From the NCBI RefSeq assembly GCF_015910445.1, contig NZ_CP048882.1, positions 2,604,001 through 2,668,000 on the forward strand: a DNA stretch of 64,000 nt, read 5' to 3'. Made by a program: the position numbers and the translations under genes. The DNA is from Streptomyces bathyalis. Lineage in GTDB: Bacteria; Actinomycetota; Actinomycetes; Streptomycetales; Streptomycetaceae. Numbering within the stretch: the stretch's first letter is position 1; every line of letters begins with the position of its first letter. This document shows positions 16,676 to 26,997 of the stretch, piece by piece. The notes beneath the pieces were generated by a model that was given only the letters and a program-made list of their open reading frames with translations, made no database searches and was not told where the DNA came from.

Positions 16676-17311
16676 GTGACCGATCCCCGTGACATATCGC
16701 GCTCGCCCCGCGTCATTCTGCTCACCGGGCCCTCCGGCTCCGGGAAGTCCCGTCTCTCCGCGCGCAGCGGGCTGCCCGTCATGCGTCTCGACGACTTCTA
16801 CAAGGAGGCCGGCGACCCCACGCTGCCCCAACTCCCGCACGGGATAGGCGTGGACTGGGACTCGCCCGCCTCCTGGGACGCCGACGCCGCCGTCGCCGCC
16901 GTGTGCGACCTGTGCGCGACGGGACGTACGACCGTGCCCCTCTACGACATCGCGTCGAGCGCCCGCGTGGGCAAGGAGACGCTCACGCTGGACGGCGCGC
17001 GGCTCTTCATCGCCGAGGGAATCTTCGCCGCGGACATCGTGGCCCGCTGCCGCGAACTGGGCCTGCTCGCCGACGCGATCTGCCTGCGCGGACGCCCGTC
17101 GACGACGTTCCGGCGGCGGCTGCTCCGGGACCTGCGGGAGGGTCGCAAGTCGGCGCTGTTCCTGGTGCGCCGCGGCTGGCGGCTGCTGCGGGCCGAGGGC
17201 GGGATCGTGGCGCGGCACCGTGAACTGGGCGCGTATCCGTGCGCGAGGGACGAGGCAGCCGAGCGGATCAGGAAGCTGCGGGAGGCGCGCCCCACCCGCA
17301 CCCGGATGTGA
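16676..17311 (+). CDS. Uridine-kinase-like P-loop kinase
   Basis: 211 residues. The Walker A loop VILLTGPSGSGKSRLS lies near the N-terminus, then MRLDDFYKE, the conserved segment of uridine/cytidine kinases (PRK/UdK superfamily). Further marks are GVDWDSPASWD, TVPLYDIASS and IAEGIFAADIV. Such enzymes phosphorylate uridine and cytidine to the monophosphates. That suits the nucleoside-salvage theme of the region, but the shared operator is not present upstream. The GTG start has no obvious Shine-Dalgarno. Confidence 0.82.
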   Translation: MTDPRDISRSPRVILLTGPSGSGKSRLSARSGLPVMRLDDFYKEAGDPTLPQLPHGIGVDWDSPASWDADAAVAAVCDLCATGRTTVPLYDIASSARVGKETLTLDGARLFIAEGIFAADIVARCRELGLLADAICLRGRPSTTFRRRLLRDLREGRKSALFLVRRGWRLLRAEGGIVARHRELGAYPCARDEAAERIRKLREARPTRTRM

Positions 17312-17665
17312 GACGGCGGCTGCGGCCTGTCGGGGCGGGCCGTGCACGCCGCGGCCCGACCCACGCCGTGCGCGCGGACGACGCACGCCCCCGGGACGCC
17401 GTCGGACGGCACAACACGGACTCAGGCGGGATCAAGACCTGACAAGCCCACACAAGGCGGCACATGAAGGGTCAGAAAGGGAGAGAGCGGGTTCGGACAG
17501 ACCCCCCGGTTGCCCGTACCCGCTCTCTCGTCCCGTCCCCCCGGACGGGTCCCCGTTTTCCCCCTCTGTTCCCCCGGTGCACCCCCCTCGGGGCTCCCCA
17601 GCCCCTCGTCCGAGGCGTCGGCGAGGGCCCATCCCCCGGCTCTCACCCGCCTCGGGTCCTTGCGG
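17312..17665. other. 354-bp convergent intergenic region
   Basis: It separates the kinase gene from sigQ, which ends toward it. Apart from the hairpin at 17481-17529 it is GC-rich sequence without a supported gene. Confidence 0.5.
17481..17529. terminator. Terminator-like hairpin between the kinase gene and sigQ
   Basis: A 12-bp perfect stem GAGAGAGCGGGT/ACCCGCTCTCTC encloses a 25-base loop in the convergent gap. Confidence 0.6.
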
Positions 17666-18433
17666 TCAGGCGACCAGTTCGCCGAACGACTCCTCCTGGT
17701 CCCTGCCGAAGCTGAGCACTTCGTCGTCACGCAGGCGGCGCAGCGAACGCCAGATGCTGCTCTTCACCGTGCCGACACTGATGCCCAGTATGTCCGCGAT
17801 CTCCGGGTCTGTACGCCCCTCGTAGTAGCGCAACACCAGCATGGTGCGCTGCAGTTCGGGGAGCCGGGCGAGCGCCTGCCAGAGCACGGTGCGCAGTTCG
17901 GTGCCGCGCATCGCGTCCTGGTCGCCGGCGGTCTCCGGCAGCTCCTCCGTCGGGTATTCGTTCAGCTTGCGGCGGCGCCACGCGCTGATGTGCAGGTTCG
18001 TCATGGTGCGGCGCAGGTATCCGCCGAGCGCCGCCTTGTCGCTGATGCGGTGCCACGCGCGATACGTGGAGAAGAGCGCGCTCTGCAGCAGGTCCTCCGC
18101 CTCGAAACGGTCTCCCGTGAGGTGGTAGGCGGTGGCGTACAGGGAGGCGCGGCGCTCGCGTACGTAGGCGGTGAACTCCGCCTCCGACGCGGCCTCTTGC
18201 CGTGCTCCCGGCTCCTCCCTGTACTCACCGTCCCCCGTGCTGCGGGCCTCCCCTCGAAGGCCCTCCACCGCAGTGATGTGCGGCGGCCGTGCACGCCCGG
18301 CAGAACGGACGCACCCACGTCCGAACGTCCCGGACTTCTCGGCGACCTTGTTCGTCGGGTTTCCCGGAACCGACGGGGTGTGCAGGCGCGTGTGAATGAC
18401 TGCGCTGACGTTGTCCTTGTGCAGTGTGTTCAT
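17666..18433 (-). CDS. sigQ: ECF/SigE-family sigma factor SigQ
   Basis: 255 residues from the ATG at 18433 (MNTLHKDN), preceded by GAGGGGGG. A long variable N-terminus (~95 residues) leads to sigma region 2 (YVRERRASLYATAYHLTGDRFEAEDLLQSALFSTYRAW) and region 4 (LARLPELQRTMLVLRYYEGRTDPEIADILGISVGTVKSSIWR). In S. coelicolor sigQ lies divergent to afsQ1-afsQ2, is a target of AfsQ1 and counteracts it in antibiotic control; the arrangement here is the same. A match to the AfsQ1 site lies 84 bases upstream of the start. Confidence 0.92.
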   Translation of the reverse strand: MNTLHKDNVSAVIHTRLHTPSVPGNPTNKVAEKSGTFGRGCVRSAGRARPPHITAVEGLRGEARSTGDGEYREEPGARQEAASEAEFTAYVRERRASLYATAYHLTGDRFEAEDLLQSALFSTYRAWHRISDKAALGGYLRRTMTNLHISAWRRRKLNEYPTEELPETAGDQDAMRGTELRTVLWQALARLPELQRTMLVLRYYEGRTDPEIADILGISVGTVKSSIWRSLRRLRDDEVLSFGRDQEESFGELVA

Positions 18434-18516
18434 CTTGCGCCCCCCTCGGGCAAACCTGGTCGCTCGCTGATGACGTACACATTGCACGGTCGATTTCATC
18501 GCCAGGTCCCCCGACT

Positions 18517-18532
18517 GTCACAGCGGTGTCAC
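18517..18532. promoter_or_regulatory. AfsQ1-type binding site
   Basis: GTCAC, six bases, GTCAC exactly fits the published AfsQ1 consensus GTnAC-n6-GTnAC as I remember it. It lies between the divergent sigQ and afsQ1 genes, nearer sigQ. Confidence 0.75.
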
Positions 18533-18661
18533 AAGGACTTGAGTGGCCGTGTCCTGCCGCCTGAGCTGCGGTCTCCCGCCCCGCACGGACCGCGGACGGT
18601 GTGCCGTGGCGGGCAGGGAGCAGGACCGTAGTGTCGAAGTGAAAGGGGGGCATGGGACAGA

Positions 18662-19348
18662 ATGGCCGGCGTGCCTTTCCTGTTGCTGATCGAGGACGAC
18701 GACGCTGTCCGTACGGCCCTTGAGATGGGCCTGACCCGGCAGGGTCACCGAGTGGTGACCGCCGCGTCCGGTGAGGACGGCCTCAAACTGCTGCGTGAGC
18801 AGCGGCCGGACCTGATCGTGCTGGACGTGATGCTGCCGGGGATCGACGGATTCGAGGTGTGCCGTCGCATCCGGCGCACCGACCAGTTGCCCATCATCCT
18901 GCTGACGGCCAGGAGCGACGACATCGATGTGGTCGTGGGTCTGGAGTCCGGAGCCGACGACTATGTGGTCAAGCCGGTGCAGGGCAGGGTGCTCGACGCG
19001 CGTATCCGGGCCGTGATGAGGCGCGGCGAGCGCGAGTCCAACGACGCGGCGACGTTCGGCAGTCTGGTCATCGACCGCTCCGCGATGACCGTGACGAAGA
19101 GCGGCGAGGACCTCCAACTGACGCCCACGGAGCTGAGGTTGCTGCTGGAGCTGAGCAGGCGGCCGGGTCAGGCCCTGTCCCGGCAGCAACTGCTGCGGCT
19201 GGTCTGGGAGCACGACTACCTCGGCGACTCGCGCCTCGTCGACGCGTGCGTGCAGCGGCTTCGCGCCAAGGTCGAGGACGTGCCGTCGTCGCCGACGCTG
19301 ATCCGTACCGTCCGCGGCGTCGGATACAGGCTGGACGCCCCGCAGTGA
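18662..19348 (+). CDS. afsQ1: Response regulator AfsQ1
   Basis: OmpR-family regulator, 228 residues from this ATG. The receiver domain has the acidic triad in LLLIEDDDAVR, phospho-acceptor Asp55 in LIVLDVMLPGIDGFE and the K of DDYVVKPVQ. The C-terminal winged HTH ends LVDACVQRLRAKVEDVPSSPTLIRTVRGVGYRLD. S. coelicolor AfsQ1 begins three residues later, so the GTG at 18671 could be the true start, making the acceptor Asp52. AfsQ1/Q2 is known to affect actinorhodin, prodigiosin and CDA production and to respond to glutamate. A TAGTGT hexamer about 30 bases upstream may be the -10. It overlaps afsQ2 by 4 bases. Confidence 0.95.
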   Translation: MAGVPFLLLIEDDDAVRTALEMGLTRQGHRVVTAASGEDGLKLLREQRPDLIVLDVMLPGIDGFEVCRRIRRTDQLPIILLTARSDDIDVVVGLESGADDYVVKPVQGRVLDARIRAVMRRGERESNDAATFGSLVIDRSAMTVTKSGEDLQLTPTELRLLLELSRRPGQALSRQQLLRLVWEHDYLGDSRLVDACVQRLRAKVEDVPSSPTLIRTVRGVGYRLDAPQ

Positions 19349-21063
19349 CCGCCCCGGCGCAGCCGACGCCGGAGCGGGGCAGAGACCCCGGGAACCGGGG
19401 GCAGGAGGACAGGACACAGCAGGACCGGACGCAAGGGGACCCCCAGCCCGATGACCGGGTGCGCGGCTGGTTCGCCGGGGTGCTGCCGACCCTGCGGCTC
19501 AGGCTCGTCGTCGTCTTCGCCCTGGTGGCACTGACCGCCGCGGTCTCCGCTTCGGGGATCGCGTACTGGCTCAACAGGGACGCCGTCCTCACCCGCACCC
19601 AGAACGCCGCCCTCAACGACTTCCGCAAGTCCATGGAGGACAACGCCGGAAGCCTGCCGCGTCGCTACGACTGCCGCCAACTGCGCGACGCCGCCGAGAA
19701 GATGAGCGGTACGACGCAGAACTACGAGGTGCTGCTCACCGGTGAGGTCGCCGACGGCTCCCGCTGCGCCGTCGCCTCGGACCCCGGGGCCTTCACCATG
19801 GGGGACGTACCGCCCCGGCTGCGCGCGGCCGTCGCCAAGCGCCGCCCCGTCGACAGCGGCAACTCCTACCCGTACCACCTGTACTGGCAGCGGACCTCCG
19901 AGGAAGGCGGCAACGAGCCCTTCCTCGTCGGCGGCGCCAAGATGATCGGCGAAGGGCCGACGCCGTCCGGCTACATGCGCAAGTCGCTGGCCCCGGAACG
20001 GGACGATCTCAACTCACTGGCCTGGTCGTTGGGCATCGCCACCGGGCTGGCGCTGGTGGGCGCGATGCTCATCGCGCAGGCCGCGGCGACGACCGTGCTG
20101 CGTCCCGTACGGCGGCTCGGAGACGCCGCGCGGCGCCTGGGCGAGGGAAAGCTCAACACCCGGCTGAAGGTCTCCGGCACGGACGAACTGGCCGAGCTGT
20201 CGCGGACGTTCAACCAGACCGCGGAGTCTCTGGAGCACCGGGTCGCCGACCTGAGCGCGCGGGAGGAGTCCTCGCGGCGCTTCGTCGCGGACATGTCGCA
20301 CGAGCTGCGCACGCCCATGACGGCGATCTCAGCGGTCACCGAGGTCCTGGAGGAGGAGCAGGACAACCTCGATCCGATGATCGCGCCCGCGGTGCAGCTG
20401 GTGGTCAGCGAGACCCGCCGCCTGAACGACCTGGTGGAGAACCTGATGGAGGTGACACGCTTCGACGCCGGCACGGCGAAGCTGGTCCTCGACGACGTGG
20501 ACGTGGCCGACCAGGTGACCGCCTGCATAGACGCCCGCGCATGGTTGGACGCCGTCGAACTCGACGCCGACCGGGGCCTGATGGCACGGCTCGACCCCCG
20601 CCGGCTCGACGTCATCCTGGCGAATCTGATCGGCAACGCGCTCAAGCACGGCGGCTCCCCCGTGCGCGTCTCGGTGCGGACCGAGGAGACGGCCGCGGGC
20701 GGCGCGGGTGAGCTGCTGATCGAGGTGGCGGACCGCGGGCCGGGCATCCCGGAGGAGATGCTGCCGCACGTCTTCGACCGCTTCTTCAAGGCCAGCGCGT
20801 CCCGTCCACGCTCCGAGGGCAGCGGTCTCGGGCTGTCGATCGCGCAGGAGAACGCACACATCCACGGCGGCTCCATCTCCGTCCGCAACGACACGGAGCA
20901 CGGCGGCGCCGTCTTCACCCTCCGCCTGCCCCGCGAGTCGTACGAGGACGAACCGGGCCAGGACGGGGGCGATGGCGTGGAGCGCCGGCCTGACTGCGGT
21001 CGGCGCGGCCCGGACCGCGGAGGGGACGACGGGCAGGACAGCGGGAAGGGGGGAGACCGTTGA
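19345..21063 (+). CDS. afsQ2: Sensor histidine kinase AfsQ2
   Basis: Membrane sensor, 572 residues from the GTG that overlaps the afsQ1 stop (GTGA). After a polar N-terminus come TM1 (LRLVVVFALVALTAAVSASG), an extracytoplasmic domain of ~130 residues with two Cys (YDCRQL, GSRCAV), TM2 (GIATGLALVGAMLIAQAAA), HAMP, the H-box FVADMSHELRTPMTAIS with the phospho-accepting His, the N-box ANLIGNALKHGG, the G1 box DRGPGIPEEM and the G2 box GSGLGLSIAQEN. The order and partner match the AfsQ1/AfsQ2 pair. The C-terminus ends in an unusual Gly/Asp/Arg-rich tail. It is translationally coupled to the lipoprotein gene by a TTGA overlap. Confidence 0.93.
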   Translation: MTAPAQPTPERGRDPGNRGQEDRTQQDRTQGDPQPDDRVRGWFAGVLPTLRLRLVVVFALVALTAAVSASGIAYWLNRDAVLTRTQNAALNDFRKSMEDNAGSLPRRYDCRQLRDAAEKMSGTTQNYEVLLTGEVADGSRCAVASDPGAFTMGDVPPRLRAAVAKRRPVDSGNSYPYHLYWQRTSEEGGNEPFLVGGAKMIGEGPTPSGYMRKSLAPERDDLNSLAWSLGIATGLALVGAMLIAQAAATTVLRPVRRLGDAARRLGEGKLNTRLKVSGTDELAELSRTFNQTAESLEHRVADLSAREESSRRFVADMSHELRTPMTAISAVTEVLEEEQDNLDPMIAPAVQLVVSETRRLNDLVENLMEVTRFDAGTAKLVLDDVDVADQVTACIDARAWLDAVELDADRGLMARLDPRRLDVILANLIGNALKHGGSPVRVSVRTEETAAGGAGELLIEVADRGPGIPEEMLPHVFDRFFKASASRPRSEGSGLGLSIAQENAHIHGGSISVRNDTEHGGAVFTLRLPRESYEDEPGQDGGDGVERRPDCGRRGPDRGGDDGQDSGKGGDR

Positions 21064-21707
21064 GGAGTACGCCACGGCACCCCGGCACGGCCCGGCGCCG
21101 GCTGCGGGCCGGGATCACGGGCCTGGCACTGCTCGGCGCGCTCGCCTCCGGCTGCGGCATCCGCTCCACGTCCGTGCCCGTCGACGCCGGCGCCGCGCCC
21201 TCCCGTGTGGGCTGTGTGCTGCCCGGCTCCCGGGAGACGGCCGACGAGGACGACGGCGGGAATCTGCCGGTGCGCGTATATCTCGCGTGCGGCTCACGGG
21301 TCTCACCCGTCGAACGGCGTGTGGCCCTGCCGGACGGCGACGACTCGGAGCGGCTGCCCGTCGCCCGCGGGCTGCTGGACGCCCTGCGGGCGCAGCCGGA
21401 CTCCGAGGAGGAGGCCGCCGGCTTCAAGACGGCAGTGCCGGGCGACCTGAAGGTCTCCGGGCCGCGCGAGGGCGATCCGCCCGCGACCTTGCGGCTGAGC
21501 AGGCCGCTGAAGGACCTGCCGTCGTTCGCGCTCGCGCAGATCGTCTGCACGTACGCGGACACGGCCGCCGCAGGCACGGACCGTTCCGTGATACTCGGCG
21601 GCCGTGCCACGGACGGCGGCGCGGAGGAGCCGGTGCGCAGCTTCGCGTGCGACACCGCGCTGCGCACGCACCCGGAAGCCGCCGCGACGGCCGGTACACC
21701 ACTGTGA
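21060..21707 (+). CDS. Lipoprotein of the afsQ operon
   Basis: 215 residues starting at TTG, with GGAAGGGGGGA upstream. The signal peptide has Arg-rich RRRLRAG, the core ITGLALLGALASG and a lipobox-type ASGC, so the mature protein would begin at a lipidated Cys near residue 32. The rest (RSTSVPVDAGAAPSRVGCVL .. VRVYLACGSRVSPVERRV) has no recognised enzyme motif. A lipoprotein gene follows afsQ2 in S. coelicolor too, so it may modulate signal perception by AfsQ2 at the membrane; that is inference from conserved linkage. It overlaps the VanZ gene by 4 bases. Confidence 0.85.
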   Translation: MRSTPRHPGTARRRLRAGITGLALLGALASGCGIRSTSVPVDAGAAPSRVGCVLPGSRETADEDDGGNLPVRVYLACGSRVSPVERRVALPDGDDSERLPVARGLLDALRAQPDSEEEAAGFKTAVPGDLKVSGPREGDPPATLRLSRPLKDLPSFALAQIVCTYADTAAAGTDRSVILGGRATDGGAEEPVRSFACDTALRTHPEAAATAGTPL

Positions 21708-22345
21708 CCACGTCCCGGAACCAGCCGCAGGACCGCGGCGTCCTTGGTGGTGTGCAGCGTCATGGCCGTGGCGGAGGTACCGCCGCTCCCGTTTCCCGAA
21801 TCCGCGTCGCAGGACTCGTCCTGCTGATCGCGTATCTGATCGTCGTCGGATGGCTGGCGCTGCGTCCGCTCCCCGTGCCGTGGGTCGCGCCCGCGAATCT
21901 CCAGCCCCTCGCCACGATCCGCTCGGACCTCGCCGAGGGTTCGCTCGAAGCGCTGCGCGGCCTTGCACGGGATCTGGCGCTGCTGGCTCCGCTGGGCGTG
22001 CTCCTGCCGCTCGCGTCGGGGCGAGCGGAGCGTCCGCTGGCCGTGACCTGCGCCCGTACGGTCTCCGCGGGGGCGCTCATCTCCTCGGCGATACTGCTGT
22101 TGCAGTCCGGTGTTCCCGGGCACTCCGTCGACGTCGACTCGGTGCTGCTGAACACCGCGGGAGTGGCCCTCGCCTGCCTGCTGGTCTTCCCGCTGGTACG
22201 GGCATGGCTGCGGCGCAGATCCGATGACATGGCCCCATGGGGTGGCTCCGTCCACGGTACGGGCGCATCCGACGCGCTCCCCCTGCGGGACGAGGCCGGC
22301 GGGAGTGCGCCCCCGAGAGCGGCCAGGGTCGGGATCGCTCCGTAG
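21704..22345 (+). CDS. VanZ-family membrane protein
   Basis: 213 residues from the GTG overlapping the lipoprotein stop (GTGA). Hydrophobic segments: RIRVAGLVLLIAYLIVVGWLAL, followed by RPLPVPWV and a loop typical of VanZ (NLQPLATIRSDL); LALLAPLGVLLPLAS; TVSAGALISSAILLLQSGVPG; and NTAGVALACLLVFPLV. The D-x-D-S-V-L-x-N-T motif (DVDSVLLNTAG) is the VanZ-family hallmark. VanZ itself gives low-level teicoplanin resistance by an unknown mechanism; most Streptomyces homologues have no assigned role. It ends the afsQ1-afsQ2-lipoprotein cascade of overlapping genes. Confidence 0.87.
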   Translation: MTTSRNQPQDRGVLGGVQRHGRGGGTAAPVSRIRVAGLVLLIAYLIVVGWLALRPLPVPWVAPANLQPLATIRSDLAEGSLEALRGLARDLALLAPLGVLLPLASGRAERPLAVTCARTVSAGALISSAILLLQSGVPGHSVDVDSVLLNTAGVALACLLVFPLVRAWLRRRSDDMAPWGGSVHGTGASDALPLRDEAGGSAPPRAARVGIAP

Positions 22346-22425
22346 ACCGACGTCACAAGTGTGGACGCTCCCTAACGTGGAAACCGCGGATACCGAGCAA
22401 CCAGACGGAGTGAAGGAGTCGCGTC

Positions 22426-22623
22426 ATGCCAGCACTTACCCGCCCGCGCGAAGGCCGGATGATCGGCGGTGTGTGTGCCGGACTGGCCCGCCGCTTCGGG
22501 ATGAAGCCCAACACCATGCGCCTGATATTCGTGGTCTCCTGCATCCTGCCGGGACCGCAGTTCCTGATCTACCTGGCGCTGTGGATCCTGCTGCCCAACG
22601 AGGAGGAGCGCACGGCCTGGTGA
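22426..22623 (+). CDS. PspC-domain small membrane protein
   Basis: 65 residues covering just one PspC domain: PREGRMIGGVCAGLARRFGM (the RMIGGVCAGLA signature) then the hydrophobic TMRLIFVVSCILPGPQFLIYLALWILLPNEE. PspC proteins sense or respond to envelope stress. The ATG follows GGAGTGAAGGAGTCGCGTC. It is monocistronic, with a strong hairpin downstream. Confidence 0.85.
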   Translation: MPALTRPREGRMIGGVCAGLARRFGMKPNTMRLIFVVSCILPGPQFLIYLALWILLPNEEERTAW

Positions 22624-22656
22624 GCCGGCGGGCTCCCCGAGGGCCGGATACGAGGA

Positions 22657-22686
22657 CGGGCCGCACATCGAGCGATGTGCGGCCCG
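22657..22686. terminator. Bidirectional terminator hairpin
   Basis: A 14-bp perfect stem CGGGCCGCACATCG with its complement, separated by only AG (in practice a slightly larger loop). It lies between the convergent PspC gene and the small secreted-protein gene. Confidence 0.8.
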
Positions 22687-22713
22687 CTGCGTGTTCCGCC
22701 GTTGCGGAGACCC

Positions 22714-22977
22714 TCAGATACGCGGGGCGCCGCCCAGCGACTCGCTGACCGGGCCGTTGACGCCGATCGTCCTGCCGTTCTTCTGCAGCACGTTCTGCCC
22801 CGCACGGTTCACGGCGCCCTTGACCGACGCCGCGGTGTCGTCCCCGTCCACCGCCTTGGCTGCGGGGTTCTTCGTCACGGAACCGAGGGTGTCGGCGGAG
22901 GCGACCCCCGTGCCGGCCGAGGCGAAGGCGGCGCCGAGCACGGCGACTCCGAGGATCTTCCTGGCTACCTGATGCAT
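22714..22977 (-). CDS. Small secreted protein
   Basis: 87 residues from the ATG at 22977 (MHQVARKILG). The signal peptide VARKILGVAVLGAAFASAGTGVASA is cleaved probably after ASA, leaving a ~60-residue mature peptide (DTLGSVTKNPAAKAV .. LQKNGRTIGVNGPVSESLGG) without Cys. Similar short secreted proteins are common in Streptomyces; I know no function. Longer upstream starts would bury the signal peptide, so they were not used. Confidence 0.8.
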   Translation of the reverse strand: MHQVARKILGVAVLGAAFASAGTGVASADTLGSVTKNPAAKAVDGDDTAASVKGAVNRAGQNVLQKNGRTIGVNGPVSESLGGAPRI

Positions 22978-23155
22978 CGTGCTACGTCCCGTCGTGTGTG
23001 GGGCAGTCCGGCGAAACGTAGCGATGCGGGTATCGGCGCGGCAAACATGCCGGAACGTCCGCGGATGCCCCCGGCAGGCGCGTGACCGGCCCGCCCGCGC
23101 CACCGGGCCGCCATCGCCGCGGCGACGCGAGTGCAGGTCACAGCCTTGCCGTGGC

Positions 23156-24277
23156 TCAGTCGCGGAAGAGCCACTCCGACTTCAGCTCGGCGTAGCCGGG
23201 CTTGATCACCTCGTTGATCATCGCGAGACGTTCGTCGAAAGGAATGAACGACGACTTCATCGCATTGACCGTGAACCACTGCATGTCGTCGAGCGTGTAG
23301 TGGAACGTCCTCACCAGGTGCTCGAACTCCTGGCTCATGCTCGTGCCGCTCATGAGCCTGTTGTCCGTGTTCACCGTGGCGCGGAAGTGCAGCCGCCGCA
23401 GCAGCCCGATGGGGTGCTCCTCGTACGAAGGCGCCGCCCCCGTCTGGAGGTTGGAAGTGGGGCACAGCTCGAGCGGGATGCGCTTGTCCCGTACGTACGA
23501 GGCGAGACGGCCCAGCTTCACCGAACCGCCGCCGTCCTCCTGGATGTCGTCGATGATGCGCACACCGTGGCCCAGCCGGTCGGCGCCGCACCACTGCAGT
23601 GCCTGCCAGATGGAGGGCAGCCCGAAGGCCTCACCGGCGTGGATCGTGAAGTGGTTGTTCTCACGCTTCAGGTACTCGAAGGCGTCCAGGTGCCGCGTGG
23701 GCGGGTGGCCCGCCTCGGCACCGGCGATGTCGAAGCCGACGACGCCCAACTCGCGGTACCGGTTGGCGAGTTCGGCGATCTCCAGGGCACGCGCCGCGTG
23801 CCGCATCGCCGTGAGCAGGGCGCCGACCCGGATGCGGTTGCCGTCGGCCCGCGCCCGCTGCTCACCCTCGCGGAAGCCCTCGTTGACCGCCTCCACGACC
23901 TGTTCGAGCGTGAGGCCCTTCTCCAGGTGCTGCTCCGGCGCGAAGCGGATCTCCGCGTAGACCACGCCGTCGGCGGCGAGATCCTCCGCGCACTCGGCGG
24001 CGACCCGGGTCAGCGCCTCCCGGGTCTGCATGACACCCACGGTGTGGGAGAACGTCTCCAGATAGCGCTCCAGGGAACCGGAGTCGGCGGATGCGCGGAA
24101 CCAGCTCTCCAGCCGGTCGGCATCGGTCTCGGGGAGTGCGTCGTACCCCGCCTCGGCGGCCAGCTCGACGATGGTCGCGGGCCGCAGGCCACCGTCGAGG
24201 TGGTCGTGCAGCAGTGCCTTCGGAGCACGGCGGATCTGCTGGGGGTTGGGAATGGTGTTGAGGGTCTGGCTCGTCAT
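23156..24277 (-). CDS. add: Adenosine deaminase
   Basis: Hydrolytic deamination of adenosine and deoxyadenosine to (deoxy)inosine, which the purine phosphorylase can then cleave. 373 residues. Zn ligands are in [10 protein letters not shown]; further motifs are [32 protein letters not shown] (catalytic Glu), [17 protein letters not shown] and [17 protein letters not shown]. The start codon sits 6 bases after TAGAGT on the minus strand without a Shine-Dalgarno, so it is probably leaderless. The nucleoside-regulon palindrome lies directly before that hexamer. Divergent from the hydrolase gene. Confidence 0.94.
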   Translation of the reverse strand: MTSQTLNTIPNPQQIRRAPKALLHDHLDGGLRPATIVELAAEAGYDALPETDADRLESWFRASADSGSLERYLETFSHTVGVMQTREALTRVAAECAEDLAADGVVYAEIRFAPEQHLEKGLTLEQVVEAVNEGFREGEQRARADGNRIRVGALLTAMRHAARALEIAELANRYRELGVVGFDIAGAEAGHPPTRHLDAFEYLKRENNHFTIHAGEAFGLPSIWQALQWCGADRLGHGVRIIDDIQEDGGGSVKLGRLASYVRDKRIPLELCPTSNLQTGAAPSYEEHPIGLLRRLHFRATVNTDNRLMSGTSMSQEFEHLVRTFHYTLDDMQWFTVNAMKSSFIPFDERLAMINEVIKPGYAELKSEWLFRD

Positions 24278-24293
24278 CCATGTACTCTAGCTC

Positions 24294-24305
24294 CTACGCG
24301 CGTAG
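24294..24305. promoter_or_regulatory. Nucleoside-regulon palindrome, site 3 (add promoter)
   Basis: Perfect CTACGCGCGTAG followed by A on the plus strand. On the minus strand it lies four bases before the TAGAGT -10 (24284-24289) of add. Confidence 0.75.
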
Positions 24306-24427
24306 ATGGCATCTGCACCACAACTTCCGTTTCGCCGCCGGTAGTTGGACGGAGCCGCCCGCTTCGATACGCAATGGTGATCCCCGGACACCCGACGTGC
24401 ACCCCCGCTTCTGCCATCGTCTTCCTC

Positions 24428-25222
24428 ATGGCTCAGCAAGCTTTGCCCGAGCGGGAGGCCCGACTGGGGCGGGCGATGGGCGCGGACGCGTCCGGGGCGG
24501 CACCGCACGCGGTGGTCCTGCTGCTGCCGGGCGGGGGCATGGAGCACAGCGCGCGGCGGCGCTCGGCCGTCGCGGCGGCAGCGGTACGGCCGCTCGCGCG
24601 GCGGCTGGTGCGCGGGGCGCAGCACGGCGAGCCGGAGACGTCGCTGGTGGCTCATGTCGTCCACTACCGCTACCGCGGCTGGAACGGGAACGCGGCGCAC
24701 CCAGCCGGCGACGCGGAGTGGGCGGTCGCCGAGGTGGTCCGGCGCTACGGCGACGTGCCGGTGTGCCTGGTCGGCATCGATGTCGGCGCACGCGCAGCGC
24801 TGCGCGCGGCAGGGCATCCCATGGTCACGTCCGTACTGGCGCTCTCGACATGGCTCCCGGAACCCTCGACCGAGGGCGCGGGCGCTCCGGAGCAGCAGGA
24901 GCCCGTGAGGCAACTCATCGGGCGCCAGGTGCTGTTCGTGCACGGCACCGACGACGAGCACACCGACCCGGAACTCTCCTACCGGCTGGCGGAGCGCGCG
25001 AAGAAGGCGAACGCCGAGGTGTGCCGGTTCGAGGTGCACACGGACGGACACCGGCTCCACCAGCACAACGCGGAGGTCGTCGCGCTGGCGGAGAACTTCG
25101 TCCTCGGCACGGTGTGCGGGCGGGACTTCGCGCGCCCCGTCGTCGACGCCATGGCGGCGCCGCCGCCGCTGGGCCTGCGGATGCCGCTGGCGACGGGTTT
25201 CGGGCAGAGCCTGCGCCGCTAG
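24428..25222 (+). CDS. Alpha/beta-hydrolase-fold protein with Asp at the nucleophile position
   Basis: 264 residues from the ATG at 24428 (MAQQALPERE). The fold is seen in AVVLLLPGGGMEHS (oxyanion loop), VCLVGIDVGARAALRAAG (nucleophile elbow), VLFVHGTDDEHTDPEL (acid) and VHTDGHRLHQHN (His). The elbow is G-I-D-V-G rather than G-x-S-x-G. Asp nucleophiles occur in epoxide hydrolases and haloalkane dehalogenases, but the rest resembles the dienelactone/BAAT-like group. The substrate is unknown. A frame open far upstream of this start has no credible coding content. Confidence 0.8.
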   Translation: MAQQALPEREARLGRAMGADASGAAPHAVVLLLPGGGMEHSARRRSAVAAAAVRPLARRLVRGAQHGEPETSLVAHVVHYRYRGWNGNAAHPAGDAEWAVAEVVRRYGDVPVCLVGIDVGARAALRAAGHPMVTSVLALSTWLPEPSTEGAGAPEQQEPVRQLIGRQVLFVHGTDDEHTDPELSYRLAERAKKANAEVCRFEVHTDGHRLHQHNAEVVALAENFVLGTVCGRDFARPVVDAMAAPPPLGLRMPLATGFGQSLRR

Positions 25223-25345
25223 GTGTATCCCCAGCGCGGTGCCCGGACGGTCGTCACTCGGCCTGCCCACCGTGCGCCCCTGCGCCAGTGGGCCGTCGTC
25301 CGGCCTCCCCCGTCACGATCACCCTTCAGTGTCGCGACCCCGCGT

Positions 25346-26884
<1,539 letters not shown>

Positions 26885-26997
26885 TCAACAAGCTCGAACC
26901 CGGGCCGGGTCCCCCGACGACAAACACCCACGTATTGCGTGAATCTCTGATTTCCGCTGGTTCCGGCGCCGGCCGGGACATTCTGCGGCACGACCCC

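Noticed and set aside
22979-24427. A long plus-strand open frame over the adenosine deaminase gene
   Set aside because: It is antisense to the well-supported add gene; only the part from the ATG at 24428 has conserved hydrolase content.
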